Assembly (NCBI GenBank): GCA_021736565.1
Contig: JAIPFO010000131.1
Coordinates: 1-9,030, forward strand
From: Phycisphaerae bacterium
Lineage (GTDB): Bacteria; Planctomycetota; Phycisphaerae; Sedimentisphaerales; SM23-30
Length of the DNA stretch: 9,030 nt
Direction: 5' to 3'
A program made the position numbers and the translations under genes. Position 1 is the first letter of the stretch. Every line of letters starts with the position of its first letter. Positions 1 to 4,839 of the stretch are shown here, one piece after another. Under the pieces are notes generated by a model that searched no databases, was not told where the DNA came from, and saw nothing but the letters and a program-made list of their open reading frames with translations.

Positions 1-807
1 ATGTATGGCGATCCGGGTTGGACCTTGGATAATTTACCGGTTGTTATTTTTCTTGTCCTTATGGTTTTACTGGGCAAAAGCCTTTTAATCACCCTGATAA
101 CGGTGGTTTTACGTTTTCGATGGTCGCATGGCCTGGCAACGGGATTGACGATTTCTCAGATCGGTGAATTTTCATTTGTTCTGGCAGGGGTGGCGGTTTC
201 GGCGGGTATCTTGGACCTGACCCAATTTCGCTTATTGATCTCTGTGACGATCGTTACCATTATAGGCACCCCATATCTGATCACATTGGGGGGGGCGATC
301 CATCACAAGGCTTCTCATAAAATCGCACTGCGGATGAAGAAACCAGAGAAAGGTGTTCCGTTGGAACCAGAAACAGCAACGGCGATCGAAAAGGCGATCG
401 TTATCATTGGTTTTGGGCCGGCCGGGCAGAGGATTGCCGAATCCTTGCTTGACGCTTACAAGGAAAGACTTTTTATAATTGATATCAACCCTAAAAACCT
501 GGAACAGGCCAAAACGTATGGGTTGCGTTATCAGGTGGGGGATGCCTCTTATTCGGAACTGCTCGAGCACCTTCCCCTTCGCTCTACCCAGGTGGTGGTT
601 GTTACCGTACCTGACCAGATCTCGGCCAGTCGGATCATTCACACCTGCAAAGCGACCTTACCGGGTACCCTGGTCGTTTCTCGCTGCCGGCATCATATTT
701 ACAGCGGATTTCTCTATATGGCGGGGGCGGATAAAGTGATTGACGAAGAAGACCAGATCGGCCAGGCGATCGCCTCAGAATGTTTAAAAATGCTTGGTGC
801 CCAATAG
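1..807 (+). CDS. CPA2-family monovalent cation/proton antiporter with RCK (TrkA-N) domain, 3' part
   Basis: This is the C-terminal 268 residues of a Kef/CPA2-type K+/H+ or Na+/H+ antiporter of the inner membrane. The first ATG is at the window edge, but the protein begins inside the transporter domain, so the gene almost certainly starts outside the window. Hydrophobic helices lie at about 12-38, 44-71 and 76-98, with the family-typical QIGEFSFVLAG segment at 53-63. A cytoplasmic linker (about 100-130) leads to a Rossmann-type RCK_N domain (about 131-250). That domain has the dinucleotide motif GFGPAG at 137-142, an acidic residue ending beta-2 (D161) typical of NAD(H) binding, and GDA at 180-182. 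No RCK_C domain follows; the protein stops at residue 268. In the family, nucleotide binding to RCK gates ion flux. The exact ion is not decidable. The family call is firm; the subtype (KefB/KefC-like) is inference. Confidence 0.88.
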   Translation: MYGDPGWTLDNLPVVIFLVLMVLLGKSLLITLITVVLRFRWSHGLATGLTISQIGEFSFVLAGVAVSAGILDLTQFRLLISVTIVTIIGTPYLITLGGAIHHKASHKIALRMKKPEKGVPLEPETATAIEKAIVIIGFGPAGQRIAESLLDAYKERLFIIDINPKNLEQAKTYGLRYQVGDASYSELLEHLPLRSTQVVVVTVPDQISASRIIHTCKATLPGTLVVSRCRHHIYSGFLYMAGADKVIDEEDQIGQAIASECLKMLGAQ

Positions 808-852
808 CAGGGTGCAATTATAACCTCTTAATGAGTGCTTTTAAGGTTCAAA

Positions 853-887
853 AAGGGCTTTCGATGTGAAGCGGCCCTTGACTTTTG
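853..887 (+). terminator. possible terminator of the antiporter gene
   Basis: AAGGGC (853-858) pairs with GCCCTT (874-879). The 15-base loop can pair further in an alternative fold (GCTTTC with GAAGC). The stem is followed by GACTTTTGG, so the U-run is short. It lies about 45 bases after the antiporter stop codon. The hairpin is real in sequence; terminator function is inferred and the weak U-run lowers confidence. Confidence 0.4.
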
Positions 888-927
888 GCACCGGCGTGAT
901 GATGCATTCCGGCGGCGGGTGTCAAAA
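883..927. repeat. 10-bp inverted repeat / large-loop hairpin
   Basis: TTTTGGCACC (883-892) pairs with GGTGTCAAAA (918-927), all ten positions with one G-U wobble. The 25-base loop is GC-rich and contains a GATGATGCAT stretch. There is no U-run on either strand, so it is not an obvious terminator. It lies upstream of the candidate promoter at 949, so it would not be in the LysM mRNA if that promoter is the one used. Confidence 0.55.
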
Positions 928-948
928 ATATTAAGAAAACTATAACAC

Positions 949-977
949 TTGTGCTTTTATTATTTATGGGGTAGAAT
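949..977 (+). promoter_or_regulatory. candidate sigma-70 promoter for the LysM gene
   Basis: A -35-like TTGTGC (949-954) is separated by exactly 17 bases from a -10-like TAGAAT (972-977; five of six match TATAAT). Transcription would start near 984 and leave a 5' leader of about 140 bases before the LysM start. The -35 matches only at TTG, so this is a moderate call. Confidence 0.45.
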
Positions 978-997
978 ATAAAAGTGAGGGGTATTTT

Positions 998-1057
998 ATG
1001 AAAAAAATAGATGTCAGCGTCATGAGTTTATTGGAAACCTGTTTTATGGGTTTTTAA
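998..1057 (+). CDS. 19-codon upstream ORF, possible leader peptide
   Basis: ATG at 998 is preceded by a good Shine-Dalgarno sequence (GAGGGG, 985-990) and encodes MKKIDVSVMSLLETCFMGF before a TAA. It would lie right at the 5' end of the transcript from the promoter at 949-977. Its last codons overlap a weak hairpin, AAACC pairing with GGTTT around 1035-1055. I recognise no homologue. It may be a regulatory leader peptide or a chance ORF: the run of basic and hydrophobic residues looks peptide-like, but 19 codons can occur by chance. Confidence 0.25.
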   Translation: MKKIDVSVMSLLETCFMGF

Positions 1058-1123
1058 GGGCTGTTTTAAAGACGTAAATCTCCTTTTGACGCGGAAGTCA
1101 TCATTACAAGTGAGGTATATGCT

Positions 1124-1732
1124 ATGCGAACCGATGTAAAAATAGGAATCATTGTAGGTGTTGTACTGGTCGTTGGTGCGGTCATCTATTTTTCAAAAGA
1201 CAATAAGCCCCCCCAAGAGGAACCGGGAAACCAAACGAATGGGGCACCCCAAACCGAAGGGAATAATGGCGGGGACAATGATGTTGTCAATGTGATTGAT
1301 AATCAGGACCCTGATACCGAGATGCCCGTGATAGATGATTCTGATGATACGACCCTTAACCAGAATGCTGATTCGGACGATCCTGACGATTCCGACATGA
1401 CGCTTGTGGTCACGCCGCCATTCCCGAATAATACGGATGATGCCCCCCCTGCTCCCGATGACATGATCGTGATACCGGAACCGGATGATTCAGATCCGGA
1501 GGTTCTTGTTGATGCCTCGGAAGAGGATGACCCGGATGTCGGTCCGCGTTATTATACGACCCAGAATGGCGATTCGTTGTATGGTATTGCAGAAGATTAC
1601 TTTGGGGAGGGGAATGGATACTTTTGGGTTGAGATTTATAAGGCCAATAAGAGCGTTATTGGTAATGATGCCAAGAAACTTCGGGTGGGGTTGAAACTCA
1701 GAATTCCGCGTGCCTCTGAGCTGATGAAATAG
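1124..1732 (+). CDS. membrane-anchored LysM-domain protein with acidic linker
   Basis: This 202-residue protein has three parts. Residues 1-6 are polar, 7-23 form one hydrophobic helix (IGIIVGVVLVVGAVIYF) and act as a signal anchor. Residues about 25-140 are a low-complexity linker rich in Asp, Pro, Asn and Glu, with repeated DDSD/DPDDSD-like units. Residues about 143-196 are a LysM domain, starting YYTTQNGDSLYGIAEDYFG and ending LRVGLKLRIP. LysM domains bind N-acetylglucosamine polymers such as peptidoglycan, so a cell-envelope tether is likely. The start is supported by GAGG at 1112-1115, eight bases before ATG. Planctomycetes commonly carry proteins with this opening and layout; that is memory, not a search. 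No catalytic domain is present. It could serve as a scaffold or a septum/wall-binding factor; the exact role is unknown. Confidence 0.85.
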   Translation: MRTDVKIGIIVGVVLVVGAVIYFSKDNKPPQEEPGNQTNGAPQTEGNNGGDNDVVNVIDNQDPDTEMPVIDDSDDTTLNQNADSDDPDDSDMTLVVTPPFPNNTDDAPPAPDDMIVIPEPDDSDPEVLVDASEEDDPDVGPRYYTTQNGDSLYGIAEDYFGEGNGYFWVEIYKANKSVIGNDAKKLRVGLKLRIPRASELMK

Positions 1733-1756
1733 GGCGAAGTGAGAGGTCCGCGTTAT

Positions 1757-1787
1757 TCCCGAGAGACCGGGATTTGAAACCCGTTTT
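1757..1787 (+). terminator. weak terminator-like hairpin pair after the LysM gene
   Basis: Two mutually exclusive small stems share the arm at 1768-1771: TCCCG (1757-1761) with CGGGA (1768-1772), or CGGG (1768-1771) with CCCG (1780-1783) followed by TTTT (1784-1787). The second resembles a weak intrinsic terminator lying 30 bases before the glycosyltransferase start. The stems are short, so function is uncertain. Confidence 0.25.
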
Positions 1788-1816
1788 CCGCTTACGAGTG
1801 AAGAGGAAAGAGTTGC

Positions 1817-2626
1817 GTGTCTAACCCGTTAATTTCAGTGAAGCGTTCTCATGGGTTGGGGAACCTGGTGTGTTTGGTGCCGGTGCTGGAAAAGCTGCAT
1901 CGGCAGGGGCAAGCGGTGCGGGTTTTGACCCGTGGGGAGTGGGTTGAACCTTTTTCGGTGATGTATGGGCAGTTTGTCTGGGTGGAAGGTGAGGATTCCG
2001 GAGCGGTGGATTTGGATGAATTGACGCGCGAGCTGGTCCCGGTAGAACATCGGACGGATGAATTTGGTCGATTATTGGGGGTTGATGGGCCGTTTGATTC
2101 ACCGCGATTGTCGGTGGCGAAGGGGTGGTCGGAGAAGTATGAGCATTTGAGAGGGAGTCTTGTTCTTGCCCCGGAGGGTGGGCATCCATCCCGAACGTGG
2201 GCTTATGAGAAGGCGAATCAGTTGCGGGAGCATTTGGGGGGCGAGAAGCTGGTTGTGCTGGGGGTGGACCGGGGGTATGAGGTTCAGGCGGATGTGGATT
2301 TTCGAGGAGGATTATCGGTATGTGACCTTCTGGGAGTATTGTCTGTAGCAGGAGTAGTTATAACGATGGATTCGGGAGTCTTGCACCTGGCGGCGGGGAT
2401 AGGGCGGCCAACGGTGGCGGTTTTTGGCGGGGTGAACCCGCGATACCGCGTCCGGGATGATCAGAAGGTCGTGGTGGTCCAATCGAAGCTGGAGTGCTGT
2501 CCGTGTGATAAGAATGAGATCTGCAATGAGGAATTCTGGTGTATTAACAGTGTGGCGGTGGGGGATGTGGTTGGGGCGATTGAGATGGCTCGAGAGGCAG
2601 AGGGAATGCGGGTGGTGCGGGTTTGA
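1817..2626 (+). CDS. glycosyltransferase family 9 (heptosyltransferase-like) protein
   Basis: This 269-residue protein resembles GT9, the ADP-heptose:LPS heptosyltransferase family, which transfers a sugar from a nucleotide donor with GT-B fold. Visible family marks are an N-terminal GLGNLVCLVPVLEKL (13-27) matching the GD-x-x-x-x-P acceptor-side motif with N for D, LAPEGGHPSRTW (117-128), and the donor-side signature MDSGVLHLAAGIGRPTVAVFG (184-204, with D185, S186, G187, H190). A cysteine-rich tail (C227, C228, C230, C236, C242) is typical of a GT9 subgroup. It is shorter than the usual 320-350 residues. I chose GTG at 1817, behind GAGG at 1803-1806; the only nearby upstream start, TTG at 1814, runs into a stop. 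The coding strand is strikingly G-rich. The donor and acceptor cannot be told from sequence; an envelope glycan is likely. Confidence 0.8.
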   Translation: MSNPLISVKRSHGLGNLVCLVPVLEKLHRQGQAVRVLTRGEWVEPFSVMYGQFVWVEGEDSGAVDLDELTRELVPVEHRTDEFGRLLGVDGPFDSPRLSVAKGWSEKYEHLRGSLVLAPEGGHPSRTWAYEKANQLREHLGGEKLVVLGVDRGYEVQADVDFRGGLSVCDLLGVLSVAGVVITMDSGVLHLAAGIGRPTVAVFGGVNPRYRVRDDQKVVVVQSKLECCPCDKNEICNEEFWCINSVAVGDVVGAIEMAREAEGMRVVRV

Positions 2627-2632
2627 AGATTG

Positions 2633-2681
2633 AATATCCAATATCCAACCGGAATATCCAAATTTCAAGTGAAGAGGAAAG
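2633..2681. repeat. AATATCCAA triplicate plus AGTGAAGAGGAAAG block
   Basis: Starting seven bases after the glycosyltransferase stop, AATATCCAA occurs three times (2633-2641, 2640-2648, 2653-2661). It is followed by AGTGAAGAGGAAAG (2668-2681), a 14-base exact copy of 1797-1810, which carries the glycosyltransferase ribosome-binding site. The block resembles short intergenic repeats I have seen scattered in environmental bacterial genomes, but I cannot confirm that without a search. Confidence 0.5.
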
Positions 2682-2696
2682 CCTTTTTTGCGTTGG

Positions 2697-2930
2697 TTAT
2701 AATGAGCTTTTTTGATACAAAAACTCGGGGTCGAAGTCGAGTTCATTGTTCCACTGGATTGAATCAAAGCAAACTCTTACCGAATTAAACAGATCCATAT
2801 TTTTTAGTTCGGTGTATTTACCCTGCTCTAAGAATGGGGTTACATCGAAGACGCGTTGTTCGTCATTTTCAAACTGGAGGAGCAATCGGTACTTTTCCAG
2901 TGGCTTTACATTTACGATCGATAGGTACAT
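2697..2930 (-). CDS. DUF2442 domain protein
   Basis: This 77-residue protein matches DUF2442 over its whole length: VNVKPLEKYRLLLQFENDEQRVFDVTPFL-like opening split over 6-34, then ELKNMDLFNSVRVCFDSIQW (41-60) and the ending DFDPEFLYQKS (65-75). The family is small, with an alpha/beta fold and no proven biochemical role; its genes often lie next to DUF4160 genes, and the pair has been suspected of toxin-antitoxin-like behaviour. I chose the ATG at 2930, which gives the family-typical MYLS start and has a purine-rich AAAGAGA just upstream; an in-frame ATG at 2960 would add ten residues without a better site. No DUF4160 gene is seen next to it. It stands alone and converges on the glycosyltransferase gene. 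Confidence 0.8.
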   Translation of the reverse strand: MYLSIVNVKPLEKYRLLLQFENDEQRVFDVTPFLEQGKYTELKNMDLFNSVRVCFDSIQWNNELDFDPEFLYQKSSL

Positions 2931-3024
2931 ATTAGTCTCTTTGGTTATCTTAAAGAGCATTTTATTACTCTAATCGTTGAATAAGCAAGTTTTTAATGGG
3001 CATTACAGATTCGCAAACACATTA

Positions 3025-3037
3025 TGCCATTTTGGCA
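3025..3037. promoter_or_regulatory. possible enhancer (activator) site for the sigma-54 promoter
   Basis: TGCCA (3025-3029) and TGGCA (3033-3037) form a perfect dyad with a 3-base spacer. Its centre is about 142 bases before the predicted sigma-54 transcription start at about 3173, within the usual range for bacterial enhancer-binding proteins. Only one copy is seen and arms of five bases can occur by chance. Confidence 0.3.
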
Positions 3038-3146
3038 GGTATTTTTGGGTCTTTTTATTTTTGTGGGGCGGTCGTGGGTTTTCTTTGTCATTATATTATT
3101 TGTAAGTGGTTTATTTTCAGTGTTTTATGAGATATCTGTTTATTTT

Positions 3147-3162
3147 TGGCACGGGGTTTGCT
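3147..3162 (+). promoter_or_regulatory. sigma-54 (RpoN) -24/-12 promoter of hsp20
   Basis: TGGCACG (3147-3153), four bases, then TTGCT (3158-3162) is a full match to the sigma-54 consensus YTGGCACG-N4-TTGCW, including the preceding pyrimidine (T3146). The invariant GG (3148-3149) and GC (3160-3161) are separated by exactly ten bases. Transcription should start about twelve bases after C3161, near 3173, leaving a 117-base leader before hsp20. Expression would then require an AAA+ enhancer-binding protein; none is encoded in the window. Confidence 0.75.
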
Positions 3163-3192
3163 TAGTAGTCATTCAGAGACAACGAAAGAAAG

Positions 3193-3212
3193 TTTCTTGT
3201 GGCCACGAGAAA
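3193..3212. promoter_or_regulatory. 20-bp dyad in the hsp20 leader
   Basis: TTTCTTGTGG (3193-3202) faces CCACGAGAAA (3203-3212); nine of ten positions are complementary and the tenth is a G-U wobble in RNA. The left arm also forms a second dyad with AAGAAA (3186-3191) around G3192. It lies about 20-40 bases after the predicted transcription start. It could be a repressor operator on DNA or a 5' stabilising hairpin in RNA; the sequence does not decide. Confidence 0.5.
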
Positions 3213-3254
3213 AAGTAAAAATGCTAAATGAGAGAGATAGCAACTATTTGAATA

Positions 3255-3280
3255 CTTTAGAGTGTAAAACCACTAGAAAG
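3255..3280 (+). promoter_or_regulatory. hairpin overlapping the hsp20 ribosome-binding site (RNA thermometer candidate)
   Basis: CUUU (3255-3258) pairs with AAAG (3277-3280) and AGUG (3261-3264) pairs with CACU (3271-3274), separated by a symmetric AG/AG internal loop and closed by a six-base loop. The 3' arm takes in the first part of the Shine-Dalgarno sequence AAAGGAG (3277-3283), ahead of the start codon at 3290. Weak, short stems with a U-run facing the purine-rich site resemble fourU-type thermometers of small heat-shock genes. The fold is inferred by eye; only part of the site is covered. Confidence 0.4.
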
Positions 3281-3289
3281 GAGACAGCG

Positions 3290-3733
3290 ATGATGCTGCC
3301 AGTAATCCGAAAATTTAATATTGACCCGGTAAACCGTTTTGGCACGTTGAGCCCGTTTAACCGTTTGTTTGATGATGTCATGGGATCGGAGTTGTGCCAG
3401 GCCGTTGGATTTGGCGGGCTGGACATGTATGAAGATGACGAGAATCTTCATGTGGATGTTGAGCTGCCGGGCTTCGGCCGTGATGAGATCCAGCTGACCC
3501 TGGAAGATGGGGTTCTGCATATTTCTGCCAAACGCAAGGAAGAAAAGAATAATGGGGACAGTAAAACCCATTATTATATCCGACAGCGAGCAACCCGACA
3601 GTGGTCGCGGGACATTCAACTACCGGTCACGGTAGAAGGTGACAAAGTGGAAGCAACATTTGCCAACGGGCTCTTGTGTATTTCGATGGAAAAGACGGGC
3701 CAGTGTAAACCGCATACCATTGCGATTAACTAA
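3290..3733 (+). CDS. Hsp20 / small heat-shock protein (alpha-crystallin domain)
   Basis: This 147-residue protein is an ATP-independent holdase chaperone that binds unfolding proteins in the cytoplasm and forms oligomers. Residues 1-43 are the variable N-terminal arm (LSPFNRLFDDVMG at 20-32). The alpha-crystallin domain runs from about 44 to 135, with the marks MYEDDENLHVDVELPGFGRDEI (46-67, read in parts), LEDGVLHISAKRK (71-83), SRDIQLP (106-112) and the A-x-x-x-N-G-L-L signature (122-129). The tail carries an I-x-I motif (I144-A-I146) used in oligomer assembly. The double ATG at 3290/3293 follows a strong AAAGGAG (3277-3283); longer in-frame openings upstream lack such a site. Control elements in the leader point to sigma-54 transcription and possibly thermosensitive translation. 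It stands alone, with a terminator at 3902-3934. Confidence 0.93.
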   Translation: MMLPVIRKFNIDPVNRFGTLSPFNRLFDDVMGSELCQAVGFGGLDMYEDDENLHVDVELPGFGRDEIQLTLEDGVLHISAKRKEEKNNGDSKTHYYIRQRATRQWSRDIQLPVTVEGDKVEATFANGLLCISMEKTGQCKPHTIAIN

Positions 3734-3746
3734 AAGTTTTACCCGC

Positions 3747-3774
3747 ATGGGCAATCCGCCTGCGGCGGACCCAT
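3747..3774. repeat. REP-like GC-rich palindrome
   Basis: TCCGCC (3755-3760) and GGCGGA (3764-3769) form a perfect stem over a TGC loop. ATGGG (3747-3751) and CCCAT (3770-3774) extend it by five pairs across a CAA bulge. There is no U-run, so it is not a classic terminator. TCCGCC-TGC-GGCGGA palindromes resemble REP-like elements dispersed between genes in many bacteria. It may also stabilise the hsp20 mRNA 3' end. Confidence 0.5.
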
Positions 3775-3901
3775 CCTACTTAATAAAAAAAACAGACCCA
3801 AGTATCACCCCTGCCTGGGAGTGGAAAGAACGAATCACGCGACGACTCGCTCATTTTCCAGCTCTGTTGATTTGATACGAGGCCCATTAGCTCCGTAATG
3901 A

Positions 3902-3934
3902 CCGCCATGATCTCAGGATCGTGGCGGTTTTTTT
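3902..3934 (+). terminator. rho-independent terminator (hsp20 direction)
   Basis: CCGCCATGATC (3902-3912) pairs with GATCGTGGCGG (3917-3927) over a TCAG loop: eleven pairs with one G-U, followed by seven T (3928-3934). This is a textbook intrinsic terminator for rightward transcription. On the minus strand no U-run follows, so it acts one way. Its loop contains the queG stop codon (3913-3915) and its 3' arm encodes the end of QueG. Confidence 0.9.
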
Positions 3935-4836
3935 ATGCGGATTTGATTCAGGTTTATTCGTGACAGGGGGGTGTTTTTGAATCGGGTTTTGAATGGGCCG
4001 GGGTCGAGGGCCTTGAGGTCCTTATGGGTGATGTAGGATCCTTGGGGGTTGGGTTGGAAGGCGGGGTCGGTTGTAGGGGGCGTTTGTTGATTGACGGGGC
4101 AGACTTCCTGGCAGGTATCGCAGCCGAAGAACCGCGGGCCGATTTTATTTTCAAGCTCTTTGGGGATCTCGGTTTGGGACTCGGTCGTCAGATAGGAAAT
4201 ACAGCGGCGGGCCTCCAAGGTGTAGGGTTTTATAATGGCGGTGGTGGGGCAGGCGTCGATGCATTTTTGGCAGGTACCGCACTTTTCGGGGACAGGGTTA
4301 TCCGGTTGTAAATTCAGATTAGTGACGATCTCTCCCAGGAGCAGCCATGATCCGTAGGTTTCGTTGAGCAGGAGACTGTTTTTGCCAATCCAGCCGAGGC
4401 CGGCCCGGGCGGCGTGGTATTTTTCGGCCAGGGGGGCGGTATCGACAAAGCAACGGCAGGTGGTTTCATCGCCAGTGGCCTGTCGGATCAACGCGGTGAG
4501 TTTTTTGAGCCGGGCTTTGAGAATATCATGATAGTCCTGGAAGCGTGCATACCGGGCAATTTTTTTATAAGGCGTTTCGGGCGGGCAGGGCGATTCGGTA
4601 AAATAATTCGTGGCGGTACAGATAATACTTTTAGCGCCGGGGACGAGTTTTTGGGGGTCGATCCGTTTGTCGACATTACGGGCGAGGTAGGTCATTTGCC
4701 CATGGTGTTGTTTTTCCAGATAGCGGCGCAGGCTGTCGGCGGTCTCGACGGGTTCTGCCGGGGCGATCCCGGTGAGGGTAAAGCCGAGCTGATGAGACCA
4801 TTGTTTTATCTGGTCCGTCGTAATCATTTTTTGCAT
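3913..4836 (-). CDS. queG: epoxyqueuosine reductase QueG
   Basis: QueG performs the last step of tRNA queuosine synthesis, the cobalamin-dependent reduction of epoxyqueuosine to queuosine at position 34 of tRNAs with GUN anticodons. The 307 residues show the family core: GAKSIICTATNYF (67-79), RYARFQDYH (95-103), the catalytic-Asp segment VDTAPLAEK (131-139, D132), and GLGWIGKNSLLL (146-157). Two [4Fe-4S] sites follow, with C186, C189, C192, C196 (CGTCQKCIDACP), C212, C239, C242 and C246 (CDTCQEVCPVN). It lacks the C-terminal HEAT-like extension of longer QueG proteins. The ATG at 4836 starts three bases after the gyrB stop, with no clear Shine-Dalgarno sequence, so translation is probably coupled to gyrB; ATG at 4827 is an alternative. 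Unusually, its coding strand is very C-rich. Confidence 0.93.
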   Translation of the reverse strand: MQKMITTDQIKQWSHQLGFTLTGIAPAEPVETADSLRRYLEKQHHGQMTYLARNVDKRIDPQKLVPGAKSIICTATNYFTESPCPPETPYKKIARYARFQDYHDILKARLKKLTALIRQATGDETTCRCFVDTAPLAEKYHAARAGLGWIGKNSLLLNETYGSWLLLGEIVTNLNLQPDNPVPEKCGTCQKCIDACPTTAIIKPYTLEARRCISYLTTESQTEIPKELENKIGPRFFGCDTCQEVCPVNQQTPPTTDPAFQPNPQGSYITHKDLKALDPGPFKTRFKNTPLSRINLNQIRIKKPPRS

Positions 4837-4839
4837 CGA

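Larger units (their letters stand above)
808..1123. other. 316-bp intergenic region before the LysM gene
   Basis: No protein gene of normal size is visible on either strand. The region holds two hairpins (853-879 and 883-927), a sigma-70-like promoter (949-977) and a 19-codon ORF with a Shine-Dalgarno sequence (998-1057), each listed separately. The last 60 bases before the LysM start show only a weak 4-bp hairpin (TGAC 1087-1090 with GTCA 1097-1100). Confidence 0.7.
2931..3289. other. 359-bp AT-rich divergent control region between DUF2442 and hsp20
   Basis: This region separates divergently transcribed genes. It contains a 13-bp dyad (3025-3037), T-rich DNA (3040-3145), a sigma-54 promoter (3147-3162), a 20-bp dyad (3193-3212) and a hairpin touching the hsp20 ribosome-binding site (3255-3280). 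A 64-codon hydrophobic ORF at 3024-3218 (+) lacks a ribosome-binding site and runs through these elements; I regard it as non-coding. Confidence 0.65.

Noticed and set aside
883..905. TGGCACC followed by GATGATGC as a second sigma-54 promoter
   Set aside because: The GG and GC dinucleotides are 15 bases apart, not ten.
1541..1757. 13-bp exact repeat GGTCCGCGTTATT at 1541-1553 and 1745-1757
   Set aside because: One shared 13-mer is expected about once by chance in a window of this size, and the flanks do not match.
3024..3218. 64-codon hydrophobic ORF upstream of hsp20, resembling a small membrane protein
   Set aside because: It has no ribosome-binding site, its residues (F, V, L) follow from T-rich DNA, and it runs through the sigma-54 promoter and the 20-bp dyad.
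3146..3289. 48-codon N-terminal extension of Hsp20
   Set aside because: It starts with TTG inside the sigma-54 promoter and has no Shine-Dalgarno sequence, while 3290 has a strong one and gives a normal Hsp20 length.
3241..3289. CIRCE (HrcA) operator in front of hsp20
   Set aside because: GAGTG occurs at 3260-3264, but the TTAGCACTC-N9-GAGTGCTAA dyad is absent.
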